Shown: positions 20,701 to 30,781 of the stretch, piece by piece
Position numbering within the stretch: the first letter of the stretch is position 1
Layout: each line of letters opens with the position of its first letter
NCBI RefSeq assembly: GCF_029852145.1
Contig: NC_079971.1
Span: forward strand, 1,612,001 to 1,676,000
Reading direction: 5' to 3'
From: Microplitis mediator
Lineage: Eukaryota > Arthropoda > Insecta > Hymenoptera > Braconidae
Length of the DNA: 64,000 bases
Translations under genes and position numbers: made by a program
The notes under the pieces: model-generated
Databases searched by the model: none
What the model was told of the DNA's origin: nothing
What the model saw: the letters and a program-made list of their open reading frames with translations, nothing else

Positions 20701-23700
20701 TATAAATGATAAGTCATCCAAGTGATTTAATAAGTCATTGGTATTGTTTAAATAACTATCATTATCCACTGTCTTATTTATTGTTTCTTCAGTAAGCTCA
20801 TGAACATCAACATTCTCTTCTTGAGTTTTTGCGTTCTTATCAATCTGGAAAACGATTTTTTAAATATAGTTATTTTTGAATATTTATTAATTTCTTTCAA
20901 ATTAAAAACTGTCAAGAATATAAAATATCTGGTTTTAGTTCGACAGATTACTAAAATTATTAAATTTTTGGATTATTATTAGTGAATAAGTTAATAAAAA
21001 TAATTTTAATGGATTACGTTGTTCGCTATTGAAGTTAATTAATTTGTGAGATTTGCTCTAGATATATTATTCAAGTTAATAAAATATTATTGACTTAAAA
21101 ATTATTCGTAACTTTACCTGCAATACACCGGATGGATGGTTGTGGATCCAGTTACAAGATTTAAGTTCCAAAGCATCTCCTGTTTTATTGATTAAAAATT
21201 TGAAAAAAAATGGGCAGTCTATTTTTTTAGAACTGTAAAAGTAAATAAAAAGCATACTTAAGATTATCAACCAAAACATTGGGCCAAGAATTACAGCTAT
21301 TTATTAATCAATTATGATTATTATTACTATAATGATGATGATGATCATTATTATAATTAATATGAAGACACTAATAAGTTTAAAAGTAGATTTGTATACG
21401 CAGCGTGTCTTCTGCGTGACTAAAATATTTGTAGTCACGCAGCGTGAATCCAGCGTGAATCCAGCGTGTATTCAGCGTGTACAGCGTTGACCTAGCGTAT
21501 CTCTAGCGTGTATATAAATTTCCACCATGAATGATGCCACCAATAATACTGACAATTATTATAATTGTTGTTGTTATTTTATGATCATCATCACCATATA
21601 TGGTTCATCAAAAAATGAACTGTCCAATAATAACTTCATGTTCAATTTACCTGGTTCGACGTGAAGTTTTGCCCTTCGACTTAAACTTCATACCAAATTC
21701 ACATATATAATGTAGTTTGTACTTTTTTAAATTCGGATTCATATTTTTTTTTAATCTAGCACCAGCAATTGTTTTGGTGTCGAAGCTTGATATCCGTGTT
21801 GGTTCTTCGTTCTTCTGTAGTTTAGTAAACCAACATTCATAATCTGAATAAGTAAAAAATAATGAGCCTATCGGCAAGTGTACATTATCAACGTTCATGA
21901 TTACTATTGAAGAAATTTTTTAACATGAAATAATTTTTTTAAAGTTATATGAATGATAATTTGTGAAATAATGATATCTTTGTTCTACGTTAAAAAATGG
22001 CAGCTACGAGAATTTTAACCGCGAGAATGTTCGATCATGACAACATATATATATAGAACAGCAACTGAAAATGTGAAGTGGTTGAAATTAGAACTACAAC
22101 ATTTAATTCTCCAATCATATTGCTGTATAACGCGAAAAATACAATGTTACTACTAGAAAATTTAGTTTCTACTAGGGACTTTGCTTGTACTCTAATGGTA
22201 ATTATAATCTTCTTTATCGATCGATATTATTTATTGTTATTTGAGTTACCAAGCAAGGGAATCCATCAGCCTAGAGTGTTCTTCTTTATGTTTGCATCAA
22301 GAACTATAACAGTTGCAGTTTTATAATTGATATAAAAGAATTTACATGGCTAATTATACAATTGAATCATTTAAAAATAAAGAATTTATATCTTATGATG
22401 AATTGGATTCATTCATGGCAAGATACGAGCAAGATGAAAAACAAAAACTAATTAAGCGTAATCGAATTGCATTAACAGAATATGATGAGGCTGACGCAGA
22501 AGCGCGAGCTAGTTTACAATACAAAACTATCAGATACGTGTGTAAATTTGGTAAAGATAATCATGAACGACAATCTACTGGAGTTCGTAAAACTAGGTAT
22601 GTCTTACTATAAGTATATATATATAAATATACAAGACATGGATGCAATGAAAAAAAAGTGATTATGATTTTATTTTAGTTCCTTTAAACATGGCTGCCCT
22701 TTTTTCATTCAAGTAAATAAACCAAAAAAAAAACAAATCCTTCATGTCACCACGCACCATCTAGAACATAATCATCCAGGAACTGAGGTACTTTCAATTA
22801 TTTTAAGTAAAGATCAAATTAAATAAATTCATTTATTATGATATTTAAAACTTTGTAATAATTGATGCAGGAATTTATTGATCATATACCGGAAAATCGG
22901 AGACTAAATAATGACGAAAAAAAAACAGTTCTAGATTTAATTAAAATGAAATGCGACAAACAATCTATACAAAAAAAGATAGTGGAAGAATACGGCAAAC
23001 CGACAATTAAGAAAGATTTACATAATTTGGCCCAAAAATTATGTCATGCTGATGATGATACTTTGGCTGCTGCCAAAAATTTATTGGAGAATCAATATCG
23101 TAAGTTCAAAACAAATTTTTTTTTTTAATAAATTTATGATTGCACTTTAAATAGTTTTATAGCAATAGCTGGCAACTAAATAACAAATACAACTTGTAAA
23201 AATAATATTAAAAAGTTCTACGTTATATCCCTTCGTCGCTACTTATTCACAGTAACTCTATCCAAAGTTTTTTTAATATATTAATTATTTCGAATATTGT
23301 TTAATTAGAACTGTGTCTGTACTATTAGTTGCACATTTTCTGATTAATTTAAAATAATTTTGAATTTGTGATCAGCATAAATTGATTCATAATTAATTGA
23401 TTAATAATTTTTAATTTTTCAATAAAAAAAGTTAATGAAACTAAAAAATCTTCTTTAAAATAAAAATAAGTAAAATTTAAGATATTTTGGGCATTGTAAG
23501 GGCCACATTTTGAGGATGTCCAAAACTGGTGGCACTAGATATTTTTATTGATTTAAAGTACTTTTTAGTTAATTACGATAAAAAATACTTGACTTTATCT
23601 AATTATCATATTTTATATACATTTATGATACTATTAATCAATAATTTAGTATATGTTATGATGTTTTACTATATTCGAAGAATGATTAAAGTTATCAATT

Positions 23701-26700
23701 TTCTTTAAGTATCTACGACTGGTGTTTCTACCCTATATTTAATTTGAAAAACTTATATGCTGATTAAAAATACAAATCACTCTCAAATTTGCATATGTGT
23801 GACATTTCTACCTTCTATTTTAACTTTAAGATATTGTAATTTATAGTTTTTAGTTAAATAAACGATTTGATTCAACCTATTTCCGTAGATGCACGAGTGG
23901 AATTGGCTGTTGATGATATTAATCAGTTCCGAGGTTTATATTTTTCCACAGCTGAGATGCGTCAAGATATGGCTAAATATCATGACATTGTTTTTATCGA
24001 TGGAACCTATAATCTCTTCAAAAGAGGTTACACCTTAATGCTGATTGTTGTTGAAGACTCTTATCTCGAGACCAAAGTTGTCGGAGTTGGTATACTTGCT
24101 AATGAACAACGGGATACATTAACCTGGTTCTTGCAATGTTTTAAAAATGATAACATTGAAGCTAGTTCACTTATAAAATGTTTTATGACTGATAAGGATC
24201 TCACGGAACGGCGCGTAATTTCAGATTTATTTCCTGGAATACCGACATTGTTATGTTTATTTCACACTTTACGTACGTTCGGGCGTAAAGTCACAGTTCA
24301 AGAAATGGAAATTTCTGCCTCTGAACGTATAACATCTTTGAACTTTCTTGAGAAACTGGCTAAAAGTTCAAGTGCGGAAAACTACGATAAAATTTATGAA
24401 GAATTTAAAAAAGCAGTACCACTTCAAGTACTTGAATATTTTAATCAGAATTGGCATCCGATTCGAGCAGAGTGGACGGCATACAGTATGAAGTATGGGA
24501 ATTTAGGTAACACTACAAACAACAGACTTGAATCATTAAATTCTAAAATAAAAAATAAATTACTACGTCACAAATCATTGGTTAACTTTATAAATAATTT
24601 TTTTGAACTGATTCTTTCTCGTCAACATGAATCGAATCATAAAAGAGCAAACGAGTTCTTAAAGATAAATACTTCAAAAAGTTTTTTAACAGTTGATGAA
24701 GAGAATAAATTTAGGAGTTATTTATCCGAACCCGTGTTTGAAAAAGTTTTGAATGAAATTCAAAAATATTCATCGATAGAATGGATAAAAATCGATTCTC
24801 AAACAAAGGAATATTCGTTTTTATTTGAAAATAATGAAATCAACGTTAACCAATATCAATGTGAATGCTTATTTAGGACTTCAATGATGTTACCCTGCAG
24901 ACACATTATTGCTGTACGCAAATTGGACGGTTTGGAACTATTTGATTTATCCTTAATTGATAAAAGGTGGACTGACGGTGTTGTAACTAAAATAAATAAT
25001 GTATCTCATCATGAAAGTACTCCAACAAAACAAAATAGTACTCATAATTCCATTTCGAGAATTGTAACTCCCAAGAAATTATCAGTATCACAAAAGCAAT
25101 CAAAGCTGAAAGATATAGCGAATGACATTGTATACAGCGCAAGTAAATCAACCCCAAGAATGTATGAACATACATTAAAAGTTCTACAAAACCTCCAAAT
25201 TGATGTGCGACAAAATACCTGCTCTGCTATTTATGATCGTGACCACGAGGTATCTGATCTTGCTGATTGTTACTCTCAAGAATCGGATGTAGATCCATCT
25301 CACTTGACCTCAAAAGCATCTACATTGCAATCAAATGCTGACATTTCTTTAACTAGTATTAATCTGCCTTCGCCTATAAAGATAATAGGACGTCAAAGTA
25401 TTCGTTCTAATAATATTATAATAAAAAAAAAAAAGTAATTGTATTAACTATATATATGTTTATCATTGATAACATTCATTTAATCATAAAAAAGAAAGAA
25501 ATTGTTAACTTACCGTAAGAACAACATTTCAATAAAATTTTTTTCACTTTAAAAAAAAAAAAACAAATTGAGAGTTACTTTAATAACACATTTTTTGTTC
25601 CACAGCACTTGAATATTTTCTGATTTTTTTAGAAATCGTACCTATTTTTAAATTAATAAACAGTAAATTTAGAAAATGATTTTCGTTGATATAAAACTTT
25701 CGTAAATTTTATATTTCCGTGCAAAACTCTGGTTTATAAACTAATTCGGCTAATAATGAATCATTACTGTGATGTGATTATATAATTAAATATGAGTGTA
25801 AATGTAGCAGATATGAGGCAATTCATAAATTTCAAATGAATAAATAAATTAAATAAAGTAATGAAATTGAAAAAAATGCGCGTACTGATTTTTCAACTAT
25901 CTAAGGACGGAATTTAAAATTTTTGTTCTACTTTAATTTTATTATTTATTCAAAAATTAAAAAAATTATCAATCATCAGCTACATTGACAGTCATTAATT
26001 AATAATACTGAAGTTAGCAGACATCTGACAGTTTTAGAATTTTTTTAAAAACAATTAACTATAAAAAAAAAATATTTTGAAAAATTGCACCTACAATTTA
26101 TTAAATTTTCTACATGTGCATATTTTTAGTTGTATTTTTTTTGTAATTTATATGTTGAAGAAAAAATTCGAAAATTTGTAGCTGTCTGCTAACTTCAGGA
26201 TCGTATTCATTAAATGCATTTAATCACATTCAATAATAAAAGATAATAATAATAACAGAAAACGATTATTTTAAATTTGGCGGGTTTTTTTTTTTTTTTT
26301 TCGTTTCATAGTGAGTACAGCACCGTGGTGTCACTACTGTAGACTTTACCAAAAAGTTTACATGTGTAAATAAATATATTTTTGTCTGTATTTAAAAGAT
26401 TCATATAATGTTATTTCGAGGTTACTAACGCACATATTGGATAAATAAAGTAAAAAATTTTTTTCCTTTCACAAGAGTGTTTTCAAAATTTAAAATATAA
26501 TTTAATTATTTATTAACATGAAAAATAAAAACCACGATTTAAAAAAAAAAAATAATAACTGTTGATACTTCATACAGTTTGGCTTATGATACATTGACAT
26601 AAATAAATATATATCTTGATAAATTGAGTCTAACTGATAGTTATTAAAGTTAAAATTTAAAAAAAAGCTTTGATTCACGCTAAATTCAATATTAAAAAGC

Positions 26701-27434
26701 TCATAATATTACATTCACGCTAGATTACGTACTCCAAAATATCGAAATTTACGACTCACGCTAGAGACCCGCTAGTGTACGGATAGCCTCAGCCTTTTTT
26801 ATTTTTACTTTTTTTTTCTAAATTAAATTGCGGAAAAAAAATTCAAAAATTTTTATGATTCTGAAGTTAGCCGACATCTAATAACTTTTGAAATTTTTCA
26901 AAATCAAATTATTAAAAAAAAAATATTTTAAGAAATTGCACTTTTAGTTTTTTAAATTTTCTACAAGTGCATATTTTTAGTTTTTTTAATTTTTGTAATT
27001 AACTAGTTGAAAATAAAATCCAAAATTTTTAATTGTCTGCTAAATTCAGGATCATAAATTTTGAACTGCCTGCTGACTTCAAACTCATTAATTTAAACTA
27101 AAATAAAATTACATAAATTACAATATGTAATTTATGTTAAATTCTTACTTGATACTGATGGATAATTAAAATAGGATTGAAGTAAAGTTGAAAAGGTGAC
27201 ACCAAGTCCAGTTGCTAAAAAAAATTTGAATTACTTAAGTAATAAAATTACAAATAATGAGGATTTATTAATTGCAGACTGGAAAATAAATAAATAAATA
27301 ACCAGAAGTGTATATATTTAAAAGTGTAAATAAATACAAACCACAGCAAGTGTAGTAAGAACACAAGCAGTTGTATAAGCTCGGGTAACTGTTGGTATTT
27401 GCAGGTATTCCTGCCTCAGTGATCTTAATGCCAT
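14727..27434 (-). CDS. DERL2: Derlin-2, ER-associated degradation membrane protein
   Basis: Six exons on the minus strand, in order 27434..27342, 27214..27149, 16759..16592, 16469..16347, 16237..16071 and 14829..14727, join with GT-AG introns into a 239-residue protein, exactly the length of human Derlin-2. The N-terminus is MALRSLRQEYLQIPTVTRAY. The family WR motif is at 55-56 (IWRL), the RMLEEGPFRGRTADF segment follows, and the GxxxG of a later membrane segment is at 175-179 (GMAVG). Derlins are rhomboid pseudoproteases of the ER membrane that help move misfolded proteins to p97 in the cytosol. The C-terminus, RPGGFAWGQEADVH, matches the family up to GFAWG but lacks the usual GxGxxL end of the p97-binding SHP box. 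Intron 2 is 10,389 bp and contains a whole two-gene transposon; the other introns are small except intron 5, which carries repeats. Confidence 0.96.
14860..16030 (-). repeat. Dispersed element in Derlin-2 intron 5, copy B, with insertions
   Basis: This is the reverse-complement counterpart of 11,265-11,770 (shared landmarks listed there). It is interrupted by a fold-back element at 15,435-15,810 and by about 170 bp at about 15,090-15,265 that contains AATAATTTCTCATGCA and its near-complement. At its outer end (about 15,945-16,000) it keeps only one or two GGAACTAGTTCCCTGATTGG-type units, against 28 in copy A. Confidence 0.75.
15435..15810. mobile_element. Fold-back MITE with CCCTGATTAAACAACTG ends
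   Basis: A 17-bp perfect terminal inverted repeat, CCCTGATTAAACAACTG, is followed by arms rich in GAATTAAA / TTTAATTC words that would pair along most of the 376 bp. No coding capacity. It interrupts the dispersed element of Derlin-2 intron 5, as shown by continuation of the copy A sequence on both sides. Confidence 0.8.
16811..17258. repeat. GTCTGCTAACTTCAG repeat family, copy split by the Mutator-like element
   Basis: The family is marked by GAGTGTAAATATAGCAGAC, ATGCGCGTAC, TGAAGTTAGCAGAC, ATTTTCTACATGTGCAT and, near the far end, GTCTGCTAACTTCAGGATC, the inverse of the third marker. Related copies lie at 25,790-26,215 (inside the Mutator-like element), 26,830-27,090, 27,950-28,140 and 28,255-28,450. 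This copy ends exactly where the Mutator-like element starts. Confidence 0.65.
17259..17420. repeat. Left terminal inverted repeat and subterminal motifs of the Mutator-like element
   Basis: After the terminal AGGCTATTCGTACAC come GCGTGAAT-type words at about 17,302 (CGCGTGAATAC), 17,340 (AGCGTGAATATTGAATT) and 17,370 (CGCGTGACT). The right end has the same words in reverse order, including AGCGTGAATGTAATATT and AGCGTGAATCAAAG. Such subterminal repeats are the usual transposase binding sites. Confidence 0.7.
17421..19515. other. Non-coding left part of the Mutator-like element
   Basis: AT-rich DNA with stops in every frame between the left subterminal repeats and the end of the PHD gene. A fragment resembling a CACAGAGAGAA transposon end lies near 17,783. 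Nothing else is recognisable. Confidence 0.5.
19516..21898 (-). CDS. FAR1-type zinc finger / PHD finger protein of the transposon
   Basis: Three exons on the minus strand, 21898..21651, 21232..21118 and 20844..19516, join with GT-AG introns into 563 residues. Residues 60-115 form a FAR1/FLYWCH-like DNA-binding finger with C66, C89, H113 and H115. Residues about 122-440 are a low-complexity acidic, Asn-rich region with three diverged copies of a block containing NNNKIE and LxTTVxPxEI. At the C-terminus a PHD finger (C4HC3) has C512, C515, C526, C529, H534, C537, C557 and C560, with the aromatic KWYHYKC and the Trp two residues before the last cysteine pair. PHD fingers commonly read histone H3 tails. 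The gene is divergent from the transposase gene, whose N-terminal exons it resembles in sequence and intron phase. There is no DDE domain. Function as an accessory or targeting factor is inference. The exon 3 frame starts at the acceptor at 20,844, not at the internal GTG. Confidence 0.85.
21399..21512. repeat. Internal cluster of GCGTGAAT-type motifs
   Basis: About ten AGCGTG or GCGTGA words are packed into 114 bp (for example CGCAGCGTG, TGCGTGACT, GTCACGC, then CCAGCGTGAATCCAGCGTG, TCAGCGTGTACAGCG, CTAGCGTG). The same word marks the subterminal regions of the transposon. The cluster lies in intron 1 of the PHD gene, close to the divergent promoter. Confidence 0.75.
21899..22345. promoter_or_regulatory. 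Divergent promoter region between the two transposon genes
   Basis: The 447 bp between the two start codons should hold both promoters. TA-rich runs such as ATATATATATAGAA (about 22,046) could serve as a TATA element, but no initiator can be fixed. A short frame here (22,078-22,326) has no recognisable domain. Confidence 0.45.
22346..25438 (+). CDS. ZSWIM3-like Mutator-family transposase
   Basis: Four exons, 22346..22596, 22679..22787, 22871..23099 and 23889..25438, give 712 residues. Residues 60-116 are a FAR1-type zinc finger (C66, C90, H114, H116; CPFF and HLEHNH). Residues 121-196 form a linker with PENRRL. The RNase H-like DDE domain has D234 (IDGTY), D298 (MTDKDLTERR) and E411 (NNRLESL), with the family LFHTLRTF following the second Asp. 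A SWIM finger CxCx(9)CxH follows (C521, C523, C533, H535; LPCRHI). The last 150 residues are Ser/Lys-rich. Exon 4 is assigned to the acceptor TTTCCGTAG at 23,888, which keeps the frame; the reading frame upstream of it closes at a stop near 23,857. AATAAA lies at 25,531. All catalytic residues are present, so it may still be active; host domestication is an alternative. Confidence 0.88.
25439..26680. other. Non-coding right part of the Mutator-like element
   Basis: Includes the 3' end of the transposase transcript and, at 25,790-26,215, a copy of the GTCTGCTAACTTCAG repeat family that also flanks the transposon on both sides. No other gene is seen. Confidence 0.55.
26681..26794. repeat. Right terminal inverted repeat and subterminal motifs of the Mutator-like element
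   Basis: ATTCACGCT-type words at about 26,674, 26,712 and 26,757 are the reverse complement of those at the left end and lead to GTGTACGGATAGCCT at the terminus. The match to the left end is clear at the outer 15 bases and looser inside. Confidence 0.7.
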
Positions 27435-28450
27435 TGATTTATATTTATTTTTAATATTACAGGTATATTATTATGTTATATATTTATGTATAATTATTAA
27501 TAATTACGTTGATAAACGTTTGCTTTAACACTGTCGCGTTATCTAATTTTTTTATCCGTCCACATCACGTTTATTTTTTTATCCATTCGTACCGCGACAG
27601 CTGTACACGTATCAGTATAAACTGAAATTGCTGTTATTTCGTTTGTATAATTATTGTTATATTATAAATATAACTAAATATGTTTATTAATGTAAATATA
27701 GGGATTTTTTGTGTTAACTTTCGGTAAATGTTGGCGATCAAGGCGCTTTTTCATGTTGCGCTGACAGTTCACGCGACAGATTTTTAAATTTCGCGGCAAA
27801 TTCTAGCGCCAATATGGCGATTGTCAATTGAAAGAAAATTGTCAATCCTAGACTTTAATTAGCATTTGCAAGAAATTTCAATTCGTTTTTTTTTTTTTAA
27901 TTGAAAATTTGTAAGTAAGAGAACGTCAGCAGTAAATTTTTCAAAAAATTTCATGAGTGTAAATATGGCAGACATACGACAATTTTCTAATTCCATTTAA
28001 AAAAATGCATGTATTGAATTTTGAAGTGTCTCAATATGAATTTTTTTATTTTTATTTTATAAACATTTTAATTTATTATTTCAAAATTTTAAAAATTGTC
28101 AGATGACCGCTAACTTTACTATGATAAAGTTTTTTAGAAATGTCAGGGGGTGGAATGGTAAATTTTTAAAGTAGATCAGGAATAAGCTGATGGTTATTAA
28201 TTAATTAGACAGATCCCGATGACGCAAATTTATTGATGATCTAGATACCGATGGTGGAAATTTTATGATCCTGAAGATAGCAGACATTTAAAAATTTTTG
28301 AATATTTGTTTTTCAACAAAATAACTAAAAATATGCACATGCGGAAAATTTTAAATACTACAGGTGCAATTTTTTCAAATATTTTTTTTTATGGTTTATC
28401 CTCTAAAAAAAAATCCAAAAATTATTAGACGTCTGCTAACTTCAGTATTA
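26830..28450. repeat. Fragments of the GTCTGCTAACTTCAG repeat family around the Derlin-2 5' end
   Basis: Fragments lie at about 26,830-27,090 (inside Derlin-2 intron 2), 27,950-28,140 and 28,255-28,450. The last reads TGATCCTGAAGATAGCAGAC at the left and GTCTGCTAACTTCAGTATTA at the right, so it looks like a MITE with inverted ends of about 35 bp. Derlin-2 exons 1 and 2 (27,149-27,434) lie between fragments. Confidence 0.6.
27435..27830 (-). promoter_or_regulatory. Upstream region of Derlin-2
   Basis: The 400 bp upstream of the Derlin-2 start codon become GC-richer near 27,720-27,825, with several CG dinucleotides and CCAATATGGCG (about 27,808). ATGGCG-type motifs occur at many constitutive insect promoters. 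No TATA box or initiator can be assigned with confidence. Confidence 0.35.
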
Positions 28451-28546
28451 TGAAATTTTTCGGAATTTTCTCTGAAAAACTTAGTGCTAAAGTTCTAAAG
28501 ACTTTTTCAGAGTTATTCAGAGAAAAGTCCAAAAAATTTCCACCAG
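28451..28546. repeat. 100-bp hairpin MITE, copy 2
   Basis: Same sequence as 2,629-2,728: GAAATTTTTCGGAATTTTCT at the left, TCTGAAAAACTTAG, then TTTTTCAGAGTTATTCAGAG and AAGTCCAAAAAATTTCCACC at the right. It directly follows a fragment of the GTCTGCTAACTTCAG family. Confidence 0.75.
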
Positions 28547-29609
28547 GGTCCAGATTCCTGATGATACTGATGATCAATCACCCAGATCCCGACGTCACAG
28601 ATTAACTTTGATAAAAAATCAGGAATTCCTACTGTCTAAGAAATTTTATAGAAAATCTTGCATTCAATATTTGAACTCCGCATTTTTTTTTATTCAAGAC
28701 ATTTAGGATCTGAATCATCGGAAACTGGATCATCGAAATATCTGCGTCAGACATCCGCCCGTCAGGAATAATGACAGTGACATCAGCAGACAATTGACAA
28801 TTTTTTTCCAGATCAAAATTAATTTTGATGTAAATAAATTTTTAAATTAAAAAATTCATACCAGTGATTTTTTTCAAAATTCAAATAGCAGTAAATTTAA
28901 AAACCACTTGACCAAGGCTTGCAGGCACACCGTCAAAAGTAAAAATTTCAGAAGTATACCAACTTCAGAAACTCACAGTTAGGAATGTAAAAAATAAAGA
29001 TGGTTCATAATTCAGAATGACAAATCATCACCTTGTCAAAAACATCGAATCTCTAATCTTTATATCAACACATACTCAGAATTTACAATATTCATTCTTT
29101 CGTAATGAAGAATTAACAATATTTAGAATGACAATATTTCAGAAATCCAATACTTCCGAAATATTCAAACTACGAACGCCAATTCTTCAGAATTACATTT
29201 TATACGAATGACCATTTTAGTAAAATTTTCTAAGCTTTGCTGACAGTCGGTATTACAGACTTTCCCTATGAATTTACCATTATCATGTGAGTGCTTTGGC
29301 GGATTGATTGGGTTTAAAAAATTTGTATGACTCGTTATGTAATAATTATATATGAATTTTACGAGTTTAATTTGTATGAAACGATTATATTGAATGTACT
29401 GAATTAAGATAGAAGTGCTATTTATGACCAGTGTTTTATTTTTAGACCTTTAATATTTCATTTTAATTAATGGAGAAGTATAAAAAAAAAAAAAATTCAT
29501 TCTAATACAGTAAAAAAAAAATGTTGGAAAATCCAAAAGTGCACACCTCAATCGCTCAATTTATTTTTAATCATTACTTTTATTATTATATAATATTAAT
29601 ATATTTTTT
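28547..29609. other. Non-coding stretch
   Basis: Contains short repeated words such as TCAGAAT and ATTCTTCAGAAT in 29,010-29,215, where a 64-residue frame exists without any recognisable feature. No RNA gene or transposon end is recognised. Confidence 0.5.
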
Positions 29610-29783
29610 AACTTCCCGCTAAGAAAATCGACGATTTTCGAAAAATTGGGAAGTTATTGTTTTCACCCCGATTTTCGAAAGTCGAGTTTTCATCAGATGT
29701 CGACGTTTTGAGGTCCTAGGAAGCTATTCTGACTATTTTCAGAATGATGTCCGAGTGTATGTATGTATGTATGTATGTATGTA

Positions 29784-29839
<56 letters not shown>

Positions 29840-30742
29840 CTCTTTGTAACTTTTTAACTAATGAATCGATTTGGATGGTTGAGGTGGCAATCAAAAGAGC
29901 TTGTTGGCCCGCAACTTTCCTGAAAATTTCAGATCATTTGATCAAGTAGACTCGAAGATATTGGCGAATTAATGAAAAAAAAAAATTTTTTTTTTAGTTT
30001 TTTAGTGATTTCTCAGAAACGACTCAAACGATTGATTTCAAAATCTAATCAGCTCTAGACCTTTATAAGCCGCGTCGAATGCCACCTTAACCATCTCAAT
30101 CGGTTAATTTGTTCGAGAGATATCGATGGCGAAAGAAATGGTAGAAAACGTTTTTTTTCGATTATCTTTGAAGTGACTCGTCTGATCAATTTTAAAATTT
30201 AATCGGCTGTAGAGTTCAAGAAAACGCGCCGATTGCCACCTCAATCGTCAAAATCGGTTGATTAGTTCAGAAGATATCGGCGCTGAAAAGTTAAAAAAAT
30301 AACATTTTATGTTATTTTTTCCGGATAAATCAAAATATCATGTGCTAAAATTGTGCTAATATGCTAAACTTGTTCCTTAGTTTTAAAGATATCGTCATCA
30401 AAAAATTGAAAAAACCCAGTCGTTAATGTTTTTCTCGGATTTTCAATATATTATTGCTCTGACCTAAGTCAAAAATCATTCAAATCTTGATTTTGATCAC
30501 TGACATTGATTTCTGCCTCAATACATTTATTTCAGAGAACATAATCGATAATAAAAATTTAAAAGCCGCTTCTTTATTGATGGTTTTCGATTCTTAACAT
30601 TTCAAACTCTAGCATGAAACGTAACTTGATAGAGCTTAAAAGGCTCATAATAAAATGATTTCATGTAATAGCATTTTCGAGCTCGAAAATATATTCACAG
30701 TAATGTTTTCAAGCTGCTTGAGCTCGAGAACAGCGGGAAGTT
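29610..30742. mobile_element. Element with AACTTCCCGCT ends and an internal GT-rich microsatellite
   Basis: The left end AACTTCCCGCT (29,610-29,620) is the exact reverse complement of AGCGGGAAGTT (30,732-30,742). The interior has GGAAGTT/AACTTCC words, repeated phrases such as TCGATTTGGATGGTTGAGGTGG and AATCGGTTGATTAGTTC that resemble each other, and no long frame. The strongly GC-rich tail TTGGGGCTGGCCCGCAGGGCC follows the right end. It looks like a non-autonomous transposon. Confidence 0.6.
29757..29836. repeat. (GTAT)n(GT)n compound microsatellite
   Basis: About seven GTAT tetramers run into about 24 GT dinucleotides, inside the AACTTCCCGCT element. Confidence 0.95.
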
Positions 30743-30781
30743 TTGGGGCTGGCCCGCAGGGCCAACAGACGCCCAGATTTT

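Larger units (their letters stand above)
17259..26794. mobile_element. Two-gene Mutator-like DNA transposon in Derlin-2 intron 2
   Basis: The left end reads GGTAAGGCTATTCGTACAC and the reverse complement of the right end GGCTGAGGCTATCCGTACAC; the matching core is AGGCTATYCGTACAC. The flanks TTTTTTATTC (17,249-17,258) and TTTTTTATTT (26,795-26,804) give a candidate 9-bp duplication, weakened by low complexity. The core repeat is certain; exact outer borders could be 5 bp inward. Subterminal GCGTGAAT words repeat inside both ends, pointing outward-in. The about 9.5-kb element carries two divergent spliced genes, a ZSWIM3-like DDE transposase (+) and a FAR1/PHD protein (-). Both are free of internal stops, so the copy looks recent or selected. 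Confidence 0.85.

Noticed and set aside
19516..20769. PHD protein starting at an internal GTG
   Set aside because: The frame continues upstream to a clean splice acceptor at 20,844, and the joined exons reproduce the FAR1-type finger seen in the sister gene.
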